Below, piece after piece: positions 48,631-60,290 of a stretch of 64,000 bases of DNA (position 1 is its first letter; every line of letters starts with the position of its first letter). Both the position numbers and the translations under genes were made by a program. The stretch spans positions 5,756,375 to 5,820,374 of the forward strand of contig CM039502.1 of NCBI GenBank assembly GCA_022432975.1, in the 5' to 3' direction. The notes below the pieces were generated by a model, which saw nothing but the letters and a program-made list of their open reading frames with translations, ran no database searches and was not told the DNA's origin. The DNA comes from Begonia masoniana (lineage: Eukaryota > Streptophyta > Magnoliopsida > Cucurbitales > Begoniaceae).

Positions 48631-48831
48631 ATGTACACTACACATTTATTTGTTCCTTTTAATTTTCCTTCAGATTTTCGAGTACTTATCGACTTCTCCA
48701 ACTATCTTTGCGCATCATTCTTTTTCTTCTCATACTTTTTATTGGAGAGAAGGCACAAAGTTAACTCTATTGAGCCACCTCAAGTCGCCGGCCGATGGCC
48801 TCTACTAGGTCATCTTCATCATTTAAAATGA
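48631..48831 (+). pseudogene. Cytochrome P450 N-terminal relic (CYP82-like)
   Basis: A 66-codon frame ends with a basic RRHK stretch, then EPPQVAGRWPLLGHLHHLK and a stop. The pattern of a hydrophobic anchor, basic linker and PP..AG.WPLLGHLH is the N-terminal signature of plant microsomal P450s, closest in style to CYP82. Nothing that follows resembles the I-helix, ExxR or haem-binding cysteine regions, so only the first tenth of a gene remains. Confidence 0.7.
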
Positions 48832-50165
48832 AATCGATCTATATATATATAGCTAAAATTTTTGAACCGCTGGTCGACAACTATCGATAAATCCTCTATG
48901 ATCCCAGCGCTTCCAACACCTCAAATTCCATCCCCCTATTGCAACAATTTCCTCTTATAACAAGTTGTGAGAGTCAGCCGGGGATGGAAATTGAGGCTCC
49001 GTTGCCGGGACGGTTGGCTTGAAGTTGCAATTCTCTTTCCATTCGTGATTTCGTGTAGGTCGATATGAATGGATGTGTTTGATAGGTGGTTCGGTTGAAA
49101 ATATAAATTTGATTTTTGAATAAATAAAAATATTAAATGTAGAAAAAAAAAAAAGACGAAAAAGAAGAAGGAAAACTTAGAAAACTCCCAAATGTGAAAC
49201 CGAGGTATGGTCCTCTCCGTGAGATTTGAGAGCATAACTAGAGTTTTAAAGCTATTATAGTTTTGTATTTAATCACTGTTCATCCCTTGAATGTCACCTC
49301 GAATTAACTCTTTGTAATATGTTCAACGCAAAGTATGAGAATTGATAAAATCTTCAAAAAATCTCAAGTAAAATCAGAATGAATAGACTCACGGGCTCTG
49401 CATGCGCAATAATTATCTGTGAATGCACGAGTTAAAATTTACGTGAAGTTTTATTTTGTCGAAGAAATTAGTTTATGGTTTGAATTGTAAAAGATTTCAT
49501 ATATTAGCGTCTGAATTATACTTTACCTTTAAAAAATAAATTATTTTACAATCGCTTATATATTATTAGGAAATTAAAATTTAAAAAACTACATTTTTGT
49601 AATTTAAAATCTTTATATAATTATTAAAATTATAAAACAAATACTTTCCTTGACCTCTTGATTTTTGCTGTGTGGGCTTTTGGCCCTAGCCCACATTGGG
49701 CCTTTACAGGATGTGGCCATAGACGACATTTGCAGTGTTTTAAACCCTTGGGCCTCTGGTTATTGATTGCGGGGATTTCGCTGGAGTTGGTTTGGCGAAC
49801 GAAGCCGATTCAAGATGGGCATAGCTTTCTCCCATGGCGGAAAATCAAGAGTGGGTTCAGTCGCAAGTAGATAAAGCGGGACAGATGAATTTTACGGTTT
49901 ATTTTACTCGGGCAATCCCTTTTCATGAACCTCCAAGAAACAAACGTGTCACCCTGTCCAACCCTTAAAAGCGATCAATCAGCTGCACTTTTCTTCCCCG
50001 ACTAGCTTTTCAACCATCCAAATTGGCGTTGTTTATCGATTGGAAATAACCCATCACGTTACCGATCTCGTCTGCGATTTGTAAAAATTTCAGTTTTCGT
50101 GTGAATGGACCTTCTCTTTCTGGTTGTAGGTTTCGATCAATCCATCGCTCCGGATATGATATAAG
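48832..50165. other. Intergenic region
   Basis: No gene is supported. A TA run lies at 48839-48851 and an AT-rich stretch at 49440-49650. Positions 49900-50165 lead into the small gene at 50166; a possible acceptor (ggttgtag) at 50129 suggests a leader intron. Confidence 0.45.
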
Positions 50166-50627
50166 ATGTCAGATGCTGGTTGCCGTGCCGACGATGATAC
50201 TGAAGACGACGAGGGAGGAAGTGGGGATGCGGCTGGGGCTAGATTTGATTGTGATCGTGTACAGAAAACGAAAGGTACTGGATACGGCCGGCGCGCAAGG
50301 GTTATCGGAAAGGCTGAACATATGGTCCTCCGTCTGTCTGCTAGAGTTAAGAAACAACTCCGGCGGAGAAACAGTAAGAGGGCTTCCTTTTCCTCTCCCA
50401 AAACAGCAGCTGCTTCCAATGCTGATTCTTCAGGTAAACTGGTTAGTGCGAGTGGCGATGGCGATGATGATGATGGCCAAGTTGTTAATAGAGGATGTTT
50501 TTTTTGCTTTACACGACCCCAAAATTCGGAGACGACTGATATTTGGAGCTGTGATCCAAATTCTCCCAATTTTAGTCGCCAGATGATAAAAAATTTGATT
50601 GAGCGAAACAATTTTTACTCCAAATAA
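50166..50627 (+). CDS. Small uncharacterised plant protein
   Basis: Single open exon of 153 codons starting MSDAGCRADDDTEDDEGG. I do not recognise it. Composition is telling: an acidic Asp-rich start, a basic middle (residues 38-75, with MVLRLSARVKKQLRRRNSKR), a second Asp run (DGDDDDG), and near the end RGCFFCFTRPQNSETTDIWS with two cysteines spaced CFFC. Small plant proteins with a basic region followed by a GCFFC-type motif exist with no assigned role. Codon composition and isolation between promoters support a gene; no neighbour suggests its job. No signal peptide or membrane segment. Confidence 0.6.
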   Translation: MSDAGCRADDDTEDDEGGSGDAAGARFDCDRVQKTKGTGYGRRARVIGKAEHMVLRLSARVKKQLRRRNSKRASFSSPKTAAASNADSSGKLVSASGDGDDDDGQVVNRGCFFCFTRPQNSETTDIWSCDPNSPNFSRQMIKNLIERNNFYSK

Positions 50628-51767
50628 TGTGCAATGCCCTCTTTTACAGATTTTCGATTCTCCCATTATCATTGTTCGATGAAATCGATATTTTGCTGCA
50701 CTCTGCTGTTATAATCTGATCAGAGAATACAGTGTTTGAACCTAGTTTCAGATCCATCTAAGTTTTTATTAATGGTGAATTTGATTGTGATTTGGATGCA
50801 CAAGGTAGATTCACAGCGTTCTCTCTGTTTCTAGTTCTAAAACCATGTGTTAGAGCGATAGTCAGAACAAAGTTTAAGATGATAAAGCTCCAAACTGCAG
50901 CAAAGTTTAGATTGTTGTGTTGATTGAATCTATTCAATGTCTGAATTAAGATGAACTGTAAATCTACTTGTTATGATTATAAGGTATTAGTTTGTGTGTA
51001 TAAAACTTAGAACATATGCATCAGTTTACTGTATGCAGTGGATGAACTTAATTAACTAAGCATGAGGAGATGCAGGAGCCAATTCCCCTTTTCAAAGTAT
51101 TCAAATTATGGGCAGAGGTAATTGTCACGACCGGGGGTAAGGACCAGAGCAGAAACGTCGGGTCGGGCAACTCGATTTTCAGATGGGGAAACTAGAAATA
51201 TGCTGATTAACTATTATTGTTTAGAAATATGAGGCACAAGGTAGAATAATTGTACCCATAGTAGAAAATAGTAGATGAGGAAATCACCTCAAATGACCAA
51301 ATAATGTGGGGATTGAAGGGACCTGGCAATGATCAACAATGGAATCTACTGCAATTGACTGGTGAAGCATCTCAGTCAAGACCACCAAGCTCAAAGCTGA
51401 AACCATGCATGGTTTTTGCCTGAGGCAACAGAAATGGTTGAGCTTTCACTTGTTGGGTTGGTCATCGAATCAATCATAGACAAAAGTATGGATCACTTTT
51501 AGGTGAACTACTGTAGCATTAGTCCGACTACTTAATTTATTAATTAAGCATGTCTTTCGATAAGGAATGAGGTCTTTTCATAATGATTTCAGTTTATTAG
51601 ATTGCATTATGATGATTTTAAGCAAGAAAATTCAGAAAAGATTGATCAGACAATCCAACTTAAGGATTTATTCTTTAAAAAAATAAGAAAAGAAACATTT
51701 GGGACTGTGATACATAAGAAATACAACAGATCCGCCATTGTAGGTGGGGTCAGACCAACCATCAAAT
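50628..51767. other. Intergenic region between two convergent genes
   Basis: Includes 3' untranslated sequence of the small gene on + and of the germin-like gene on -. Around 51121-51185 a GC-rich phrase (ttgtcacgaccgggggtaag ... gtcgggtcgggcaactcg) resembles the start of many plant Gypsy-type LTRs, but no second boundary is seen. Confidence 0.45.
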
Positions 51768-52482
51768 TCACTTTGGAGCGAGCTTGGATCTGATCTTGTC
51801 GACTTCCTTCGTACCCACCTGGAAGGCGATGGTGAGGACATTGTCCGGCACCGGTGGAGTGGCGGCGAATAAAGTAGCGGCAATGGATTGAGTGCCAGGC
51901 AGCTGGCTATTAAATGCAGCAATTACAGCAGCAGCCTCCTTCCCATTATTCTTCTGGAAATGGACCAAACCCTTGGGGAAGACGAAGATCTCCCCCTTCT
52001 TGATGAACTTGGAAATAAGCGCATTCCCAGTTGTTATGAAGCCCACGTCCAGCTCCCCTTCAAGCACGAACACCATCTCGGTGGCGCGAGGGTGCGTGTG
52101 AGGCGGGTTAAGGCCGCCGGGGGCGTAGTCAATGCGGGCGAGCGACAGCCCCAGAGTGTTGAGGCCGGGGATTCTCTGAACGTTAGCTCCGGTCGCCAAC
52201 GACCGCATCGTGTTGTTGGTCAGCCCGGGCTTGGCCAGGCCGTCGAAGAAGAAGTCTGCTGCAGATATGTTCGTCTTGCAGGGAAACCCATTTACCTTCA
52301 CACCTGATTAATCAAATCCATTTTCAGAGAGAATCCAAAATTAAAGTTGCAGAACTAAGAACAGGAGAAATACCAGAAGCGAGATCAGCAACACATAGGT
52401 CCTGAAGCATGTCAGGATCCGCGAAGGAGGTTCTCAACATAACAGCAAAAGTGATGACGAACAGAGCTCCAATGGCCGCCAT
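51768..52482 (-). CDS. Germin-like protein
   Basis: Two exons, 52482..52374 and 52303..51768, phase-1 GT-AG intron, 214 aa. The N-terminus (MAAIGALFVITFAVMLRTSFA) is a signal peptide, so the product is apoplastic. The mature start DPDMLQDLCVADLAS and KVNGFPCK supply the conserved N-terminal cysteine pair. Germin box 1 is GGLNPPHTHPRATEMVFVLE with the H-x-H and E metal ligands; box 2 is GEIFVFPKGLVHFQKNNG with the last His ligand. Such single-cupin proteins bind manganese; some have superoxide dismutase or oxalate oxidase activity and act in defence and cell-wall change, but the activity cannot be read from sequence. A TATA box lies about 40 nt upstream of the ATG. Confidence 0.95.
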
Positions 52483-52520
52483 GATTCCTGGTTTTCTCTA
52501 AGACTGCTAATCAGTGTAAC

Positions 52521-52530
52521 TATATATAGG
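52521..52530 (-). promoter_or_regulatory. TATA box of the germin-like gene
   Basis: CCTATATATA on the minus strand, 39 nt before the ATG at 52482. With the usual 25-35 nt spacing, transcription would begin only a few bases before the start codon, giving a very short leader. Confidence 0.65.
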
Positions 52531-52792
52531 GAGCCCCGAACTGTTGGAATGACGAGACATTTGAAAGAATCACGAAATCTAACGCTACTTGAACCCAAAG
52601 CAACGCATTTAGTCCAATTTATGAAACTTGAAAGCATGGCATGCGAATGAGGAACAAATATCCAAATTCTAACTACTACAAAATCATGGACACAGCAACT
52701 AAACTTGATCTCTTGGCAAAATATTTTCCCAATTGAACACGACAGAAAAATTGTAGCGAATTATGCACACGCCTCTCTTCGACGGTATCAAA

Positions 52793-54265
52793 TTAAGACA
52801 CCTCTTCCACCCGATCAAGCTCAATGGCTTGACGAGTTATTCGCCTCAGACTTTGATTAATCTCATTGAACTCCGGGTGTGACTTGTCATCCACAACAAA
52901 TTTATGTATTTGATCACCTATTTCAACCGAGCTCCATCCTGGTGTAGTCCTAATACCCTCATCTTTTAACAATCTTCTCATACTTGCAATACCACTCGTC
53001 TCTTTCGCTTCTGCATAGATTGTAGCAAGAAGCATACAGTCCCCTGCATTTGTTTCGCTGAGATAGAGTAAATTCCTCATTGCAATTTCTCCGATTTTGA
53101 CGTTGTTGTGAATCCTACAAGAGCCAAGTAGGATTCGCCAAAGAACGGGGTCGTTCTCCGAGGAAGCCCTGATAAAATCAAGGGCCCTTCCAAGCATCCC
53201 TGCCCGCCCAAATAAGTCAACCATGCATCCAAAATGCTTGGTTGTGGGTTTTAGCATGAACTTGTATCGCATCATGTCGAAATATTTGATGCCCTCGTTG
53301 ACTAAGCCTTGATGACTACACCCGCACAACACACCGAGGAATGTTATGGAATTTGGCTTCAACCCGACATTCAGCATGTGGTGAAAGAAGCGGATTGCTT
53401 CTCTCCCTCGACCATTCATCCCATGCCCAACAATGATGGAGTTCCATGAGAAAACATCTTTTTTCTTCATTTTATCAAACACGGAGAGAGCTCTCTCCAA
53501 GCTACCACATTTTGCATACATATCTATAAGAGCATTCCCCACGTATGTACTCTCTGCAAGGTTTTTCCGGCAAGCAAGTCTATGTATCGAGATTCCAAAA
53601 TTTAACGCCCCAATATGAGCACAAGACGAGAGCAAGCCAACAAGTGTAAACCCATCAACCTCCACCCCCTCATTTCTCATCCCATGGTACACCCCCAATG
53701 CTTCATGGTGCAATCCCGCCTGAGAATAAGATGAAATCATAGAATTCCAAGAGACCAAATCTCTCTCAGACATAGCATCGAACACCTTCTGCGCACAATC
53801 AGTCGATCCATTTCCTGAATAAGATCGGATGAGGTTAGTACAAACAATAACGTCGTTATCGAACCCATCGCGGATTACACACGCATGAACCTCTCTGCAT
53901 TTGTTCTCTGATCTGAGTCCTTCGCACGCTTTGAGCGCAAAAGAGAAGGTGAACGTGTCTGGGCGAGTGGCTGAAGCAGAAACCATGGCGTTGTAATATA
54001 GAATGGCTTGACGAGGAAAAGGTCTTTGGGCAAAGCCCCTGATCATGGAGTTCCAATCTTGGGTCAGCGGATTCTGAATGCAAGCGAAGAGGAGGCGAGC
54101 GTAGACAAGGCAGCCTGAGACAGAAACGGCGCAGAAGTTCAAAAGCTTGCTGGAAATGGCGGGATGGTGTTGGAGGCCGCAGATGATGACGTGGGCATGG
54201 ATTTTGACAAGTCTTTTAAGGCTGTTGCAGCCTTGCAAGACTTTGAGGACTGCGTCTACGCACAT
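52793..54265 (-). CDS. PPR protein, At3g56550-like, without a DYW domain
   Basis: Intronless, 490 aa, as usual for plant PLS-class PPR proteins. Start MCVDAVLKVLQGCNSLKRLV followed by KIHAHVI. PPR motifs of P, L and S type follow: DWNSMIRGFAQ, RPDTFTFSFALKAC, DLVSWNSMISSYSQ, NALIDMYAKCGSLERALSVF, VFSWNSIIVGHGMNGRGREA, NSITFLGVLCGCSHQGLV, HFGCMVDLFGRAGML. The end has E and E+ elements: DPVLWRILLGSCRIHNN, PGWSSVEIGDQIHKFVVDDK. Such proteins bind organelle RNA sequence-specifically and usually direct C-to-U editing. The protein stops soon after E+, whereas Arabidopsis At3g56550, which it closely resembles in order and wording, continues into a DYW deaminase domain; none is found downstream. N-terminal targeting is not obvious. 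Confidence 0.92.
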   Translation of the reverse strand: MCVDAVLKVLQGCNSLKRLVKIHAHVIICGLQHHPAISSKLLNFCAVSVSGCLVYARLLFACIQNPLTQDWNSMIRGFAQRPFPRQAILYYNAMVSASATRPDTFTFSFALKACEGLRSENKCREVHACVIRDGFDNDVIVCTNLIRSYSGNGSTDCAQKVFDAMSERDLVSWNSMISSYSQAGLHHEALGVYHGMRNEGVEVDGFTLVGLLSSCAHIGALNFGISIHRLACRKNLAESTYVGNALIDMYAKCGSLERALSVFDKMKKKDVFSWNSIIVGHGMNGRGREAIRFFHHMLNVGLKPNSITFLGVLCGCSHQGLVNEGIKYFDMMRYKFMLKPTTKHFGCMVDLFGRAGMLGRALDFIRASSENDPVLWRILLGSCRIHNNVKIGEIAMRNLLYLSETNAGDCMLLATIYAEAKETSGIASMRRLLKDEGIRTTPGWSSVEIGDQIHKFVVDDKSHPEFNEINQSLRRITRQAIELDRVEEVS

Positions 54266-55151
54266 TTCAGATACAGGCTAGCGTGCAGGACTGCGTTTGA
54301 GGAATTGGGCAGAATTTGAGGAATTGCCCTCAATCTGCATTGGCTAGTTATCTGCAAGCCATTCGTTATTAGGGTCTTTCATGGGGTGGACTAGGGATGA
54401 AGAAAGACGCAGTGTAGTCTAACTCTGGAGATCACATCAAAATTGAGATTCTTCTTTCGTCTTTTTATTTATTTAATAGAACAATGTTATAGGGGGTGGG
54501 CAAAACCAGAGCTGAATGGGTTCCGATTTCAAATTCTCATGATCCGGTTCACAGTTTTAGGGGGCAAAAACCATGAAAACCGAACCGTAAATAAAAAATT
54601 CGACCCAAAACCGTAAAAAAACCAAGCTCATTCCCGAAATTTAGCCACAAACCCGACCTAATCTGTAACGGCCTAGAAACAATAATAAAAATATAAATTT
54701 TAAATTGATTTAAAAAATTTAGAACCGAACCATGAAGCACAATCGGTTCTAGTTCTGGTTCCAGTCCTGGAATCCCACGGTTACAATTCTCTTCCAGAAC
54801 CATGGACGACGGTTCAGATTTTGGGTGGAACGGGACAGCGCCCACACGTCAATTGTAATCATGTGTTTGTTAGAAGGGTTGTTCATGGGTGTGGTCTGTG
54901 CTGATGCTGCTCCAACACCTTTCAATCAAAGGACTGTTGACTGCAGAGATGAAGCATTTGCTCCCTAACAGTAAATCATCATTGCAAGATGTCAAATAAT
55001 TTAAATACAATAAACCTCAAAAGTTGATACACAGGACGGATTGCTGCACTTTGAAATGAAGCAAAAAGTTTGTTCACGCTTGTCTTGTCACACAACTAGG
55101 AGACAAATGAAATGAAAGAAAGTAAGGCAAGTCTGAATAAGAATTACAAAA
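54266..55151. other. Intergenic region between PPR and FEN1 genes
   Basis: PPR upstream region, then a short repeat (54487-54846, listed separately), then FEN1 3' untranslated sequence up to 55151. No gene. Confidence 0.5.
54487..54846. repeat. hAT-like MITE candidate rich in ggttc / gaacc words
   Basis: Begins taggggg-tgggcaaaaccag and ends with gcgcccaca, giving weak GTGGGC ... GCCCAC inverted ends. The interior alternates gaaccg, ccgaacc and ggttcag. Similar composition appears at 1140-1265. No clear target duplication, so the call is tentative. Confidence 0.4.
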
Positions 55152-58100
55152 CTACTTTCTGCCTCGACTGGACTTGGACTTTTTGTTGGTAGCTTTTGCA
55201 CTTGGTTTTTCAGACGTTTCCTGCGTAAGAAATACAAGTAATGTTTACAAACAAGCCACTGCCTAGATTTGAAAATAGTTTGCTTTTATCAATACATCAG
55301 CCGTCTGCATATACTTGGGCTTTTTCGTTTGCTACTCTTGAAAGTAGCTTTTGGTCTTGTTTACATGGAACTCTAAAAACACTACTGATATTGAAAATCT
55401 ATTCCAAGAGAAACAACGCAAAAGAGCTTCAAAACCAGTTTTTATTTCTCTTCTTCTAATGACAAAAAGTCACAATGTCGAATGTGTACCCTTATTTCCC
55501 AACTACTTGGAGGTAAAGTAACAATTAGAAAATGACTAACAGTTAAAACGAAAGTTATCTCGTAAATGACAGCTATATTATCATTAAACAGAACAAAATG
55601 GAATATCATATCATTAAATTAATCAAGTGGAACAAGTGAGTTCTTTCTGAAGTTCACCAGGATTTCAGCATCATGTGCCAAAGCAGGAAACTTTAGATAA
55701 TGGCTTTAGGTAGTTGGAACTTGGATCAAAGATTGACAGGCTGAGGCTGTGGATGATCATAGGCCTGGAAGAACTATACACTTGCAAAGTATTCATCCTA
55801 TGCTTGATGGCTGGTTTGAGAGATATAAGTACAGATTTGCTCTCCTGCCATCCAGGGGAGCGGAAAATTATAGGGGAGTTTTGAACAATTTGAAGAAACA
55901 TGACAAAACACAACTTTTCCCAGACGTTTTTAGTATAATTGAAGTGGAGGGATAAAATATGAAAGAAATGAAGATGATTAACAAGGTTCCCATCATATAT
56001 GGTCCTCCTAGATGACATTAATTAGAGGAAATGGATAAAAATGATAAAAAAATATTTTCTGACAAATTGAACTCGCAAAGATCACGGAAATAATTAAACA
56101 GTGTTTCCAAACATTAAACAATTGAAAGAACAGCTTAAATATAACATGATGCAACATAACTCGTGTAACAGATAACTAAAAACTTAAGCAGCGTGGACAT
56201 GGCATACTAAAGAAATTGAAGAGAAGATTAAACACACCGACATCAGCAGAAATGTAGCAAAAACCAAATATTCTAATTCTATGACAGAAGACAAAAAAGA
56301 TATGAACTAAGGAGATTCTATTCTTCTACCCATCACAAAAATTTCATATAAAGATAAAAGTTATAACAAGAGAAATTAAGGATGTAAAGAGTGACTACAA
56401 TACCTTCCGCTTTGTGGGCAGAGCAGAGTTTGCTACTGGCTTAAAAAATGATTCCAAACTGTGGAAGCAAAATAAGTCATCGTCATCGATGGGTCAACCA
56501 AAAATTCACAAATGATTTCAATACTATCAAGATTTACTTACCGGCCCTGTGATGACTTATCCTTGGCTGCTTTAATTTTTTCTATTGCCTAATATAAGAA
56601 GATAACAATAACATTGTACGATGTTCTCTATGGAAAAATTAAATAAGACCTAATAAAAAAAAAACTAAATACTTTTAAAGGCACACCTTTACCACTCTTT
56701 CATTGTTGAACCCATTTTCATTCACCAAAAAAGTTATCAAACCCTGCATTGACATATTACCACAAAGCAACAATTCAAAAGACCTAAAAACAACATTATC
56801 TGGAAAAAATTTCAACTAAGTCAAAACTCACCTCGTCATCAGGTGCAATCCACTTAACGTCAATATGCTCTTCATCCTTTACCACAACAGGTTCTTTAAA
56901 AAGACGTCGAGCCTCTTGATATGGCCAATCATCAGGTATTTGGTATCTGGATATAACAAAAATACACTATTGGGATCATTCATTGAGAACTTCTGCACGT
57001 AAGTTATACAAGGTCAGTCCAAATTCACTTCTAATCAACAGAATACAGACAAACAGTGTCAGCAACATGACAAAATGTTGGGCTGAGAGTAAAGAAGCTG
57101 AGCATTAAATTATGCAATTGTACTAATAGAGTCATTACACCAATATTACAAAGAAAATACTTCACTTATATTTGAGGAATCTAGGCCCATATAACTGCAA
57201 AGTTGCATTCACATACAATTAGACATAGTGATAACAATACAAACATCCCATTATAAAATCAAGAATTTGAACTTTAACAAGATTCAAATTCACTCGCAAT
57301 AATGAATAAGTAGACAAAATTAGTAAATAAATATATTATTACCCACTAAAAAGATCAAATTGACTGATGTTGCTCTAAACTTACTATCAATTTAGATAAG
57401 TTGAACTCGAAAAAAAAAAAGATTGGATTAGCTTCGACACAGAAAGACAGTGATTAATCATGTAAACTACAACATAAGATACTAGATAGCACTGCAAAGA
57501 AGATGAAAAAAGCCTTTGGAGGGTGGCACAATAATAGAACTTTTAATAAAATGAGCGACCTTGCTGCCCATTGTATAGAATTAAGCAAGAAGATCCACCC
57601 AGATTGGGCCACTTTTAGATTTTTTGGCAACACATTTTTTTAGTATCACAGAGGTCTTAATTCTATTGCACAGCTACTTTCAAATCATACAACAGAAAAG
57701 CAACATGAGTGGGAAAGTCATAGTAGAAAAGTGCATTTCCCCCTCCTTGTATTTTTAAAACTTTCTGTCCTACATATATCTTTATGTTTGTTAATTGGTG
57801 ATAATTTATATGGAAAAAGAAAAATTCACAAACTGATATTTTGTTTGAAGATCTATATCAGAAATAATAGGATGAGTAGTATATAAAACTTACTGTAATC
57901 ATCAAGTTTGATGAAACTAGAAGGCCTAAATTTGTTGATTTTCCAATTTTGCTATATAACTCAACAAGCATTCTACATGAATTTCAAGCCAAAGATAATG
58001 ACCTCTCTTTGTTTATGTTCTCTATTATATTTTCAATAGAGCCATGCTGGCGAATGAGCTTCAGAGCAGTCTGTCCCCCTATCCCTGCAGCATACAGTTC

Positions 58101-60290
58101 CAAAGGAAATTTTCTGAATAAGCATAATTTTCAATGAAAGACCTAGGGATTCAAAGTTGGAGACGTCCATTTAGAAGGAAGAGAGAAACTTTAATACAGA
58201 AAATAAAATCCTAAGTACCTCGAATGCTATCACAATAATCACATCCACAAAGAATGCACAGATCGATGAATTGATCCATAGTTAGGTTTAGCTCCTCCAA
58301 AACCTGTAATAAAGTCATCAAGGAGGAGACAATAAAGTGAGAAATTTAGGATCGAATGGGAATCACCTTTGTTACATCAAATTCCATGACAGGGGTTTTT
58401 CTTGAGCTAGGATCCATCAAATGACGAAGAAATTTAGGAGCTCCAAATGTTAGTGAATCCATGTCTTCAGAAGCCACTGCATATACCTGGAACAGCCAAA
58501 AAAAAAAAAATCTTAGCATGCTTTGACACACATCGAAAGCATGTAAATCAGCCTTCCAAACCATTACCACCAACATCTAGAATGTAAATAGGAAATAATA
58601 TGGGCAGTGTAACTGTAATACTAGCTCCTAAGAAGAATGACCAAAAAAATTACTAAGCTTTATTTCCAATTATATATTCATATTCTTTTCCATTGGGTTC
58701 GTTCAAATAAAAATAATCAACAAACTTATCATGAAACAGTGAATCCTTGCCTTTCCTAATTTGCAAAGTGCAGAGCATTGTGCCTCTGCTTCTGATGGAG
58801 CCTGTGGAAAACAAAATTACAATAGTAATTAAATAGGGCCTGAAACTCACCAAGACCACATTAGATCTTCACCTTGGGATAATAAAAGGTGTCTGCAGCC
58901 AAGGTTGCCAAACGACAATAAGATTCAAATATTATTTCCATCAACAAAAACTAACCTCTATCACAGGTACTCCCATGAGCCTTAAGAGTTTTTTGCAGTC
59001 TTCATTGTGTTGTTTGGTCACCTGAAATTGTATTAATATACCATGTGTTAGATATATATTCATGAATCCGTGCATTCTTCTGTTGTGACTTTCAGGACCT
59101 GAAGTAAATAGCCTCAAACCCCACACTCTACTCAATTTATCAAGTCCACTGAATATAATTGTCTTTCTTCAAAGGCGAAGCTAACTGTCAGGTAAGCTCA
59201 ATATGACAGGAAAGTTTAGAAGCAGGAAATCTTACCTTCACCGTCCTTTTGCTGAATTTTTCAATGTCCTCTTTATTTCCAACCTAGAATGAAAACAAAA
59301 TGCAGCTGTATGATACATCTTACACAAAATCTTATGAATGGAAAGAAAAAAAAAAGATGTAATACCTCCACTGCAGCTGCCAAATCCTCAGTGGCATCTG
59401 CCCTTTTGGAGAAACTGCAACACAACAAAATCAATGCTTTTAACAACTTATGAGATGTTTTCATACAAGTGAACATTTGATGGCATTATACCGTTTCGCG
59501 AGCTCTTGTTTTTTCAAGTCAGGAGGCGCCCCATCAAAAACGTAGCTGAATACAATTTCAACATAGTCAGAAACCAACAAATCAAACATATAAACTAAAT
59601 ATTAGTGGGGAATGGATTTTAATACGAAGAGACAGAGGCATAGTAAGAAGTTACACTGGCTTCATTCCAGCTTCAAGAAGCCTAATTGTTCGAGAAAACA
59701 TGCCTTGCAAATGACTGCACAAGCAACATGCAAAATCATTATTGGAAAGCAAAATAATTAATAAAACAAGACAAATAGACACCGAAGGAAATTGAGGTAA
59801 ATTAAATTGTTAAAACTACCCACCGAAGAAGAAATAGTAACATTATTAAAATCAAGAGAGCGAAAGAGAAATTGTAATGATCACCTAGTTACTTCCCCGG
59901 CCTCATTGGTCAGCATCTCCGTCCCACTTCTTCCAACAACAATCTGCCCAATCAAACACATCAAAAAAAGTCAAATTTAAGCTAAAAATATATAAACATA
60001 AAAAACGTACAAGCTAGAGTCGTCATATAAGAAAGTTTGGAGGATAAAAGGAGGCGGAAGAGGGATACAAACAAGGAACTGATAGATGCTCATGCTGGCA
60101 TCGATGGCAATCTTCCGACCAAAGTAGCACTCGAACTTCTGCTCCTTCATAGCTTTGGGAGCATTATCAGCCAAGAGCTTCGTTAAACCCTAAAAATCAA
60201 TCAAACTAGTGAGTTAAAAAAATGTAAAAAGGGCATAGAGGCAAGTAGAGATAGGGAAGAAGAAAGAGTAGAGAGTGCCTTGATGCCCAT
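55152..60290 (-). CDS. FEN1: Flap endonuclease 1
   Basis: Seventeen coding exons on the minus strand: 60290..60279, 60189..60073, 59943..59885, 59714..59655, 59545..59492, 59414..59366, 59283..59236, 59021..58956, 58801..58751, 58486..58367, 58303..58219, 58084..58003, 56946..56832, 56743..56687, 56588..56542, 56458..56404, 55220..55152; 381 aa, the normal length. FEN1 removes 5' flaps in Okazaki-fragment maturation and long-patch base excision repair. Active-site acids are present: D34 (AIDASM), D87 (VFDGAP), E159/E161 (PSEAEAQC), D180/D182 ([10 protein letters not shown]), D234 (CGCDY). The H3TH region [15 protein letters not shown] follows. The PCNA-binding PIP box QGRLESFF is at 339-346, and the tail is basic ([10 protein letters not shown]). 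Introns after exons 1 and 9 begin with GC rather than GT. The frame is intact. Confidence 0.96.

Noticed and set aside
55671..56018. 115-codon open frame on the minus strand
   Set aside because: Falls within the long last intron of FEN1, with low-complexity composition and no recognisable domain.
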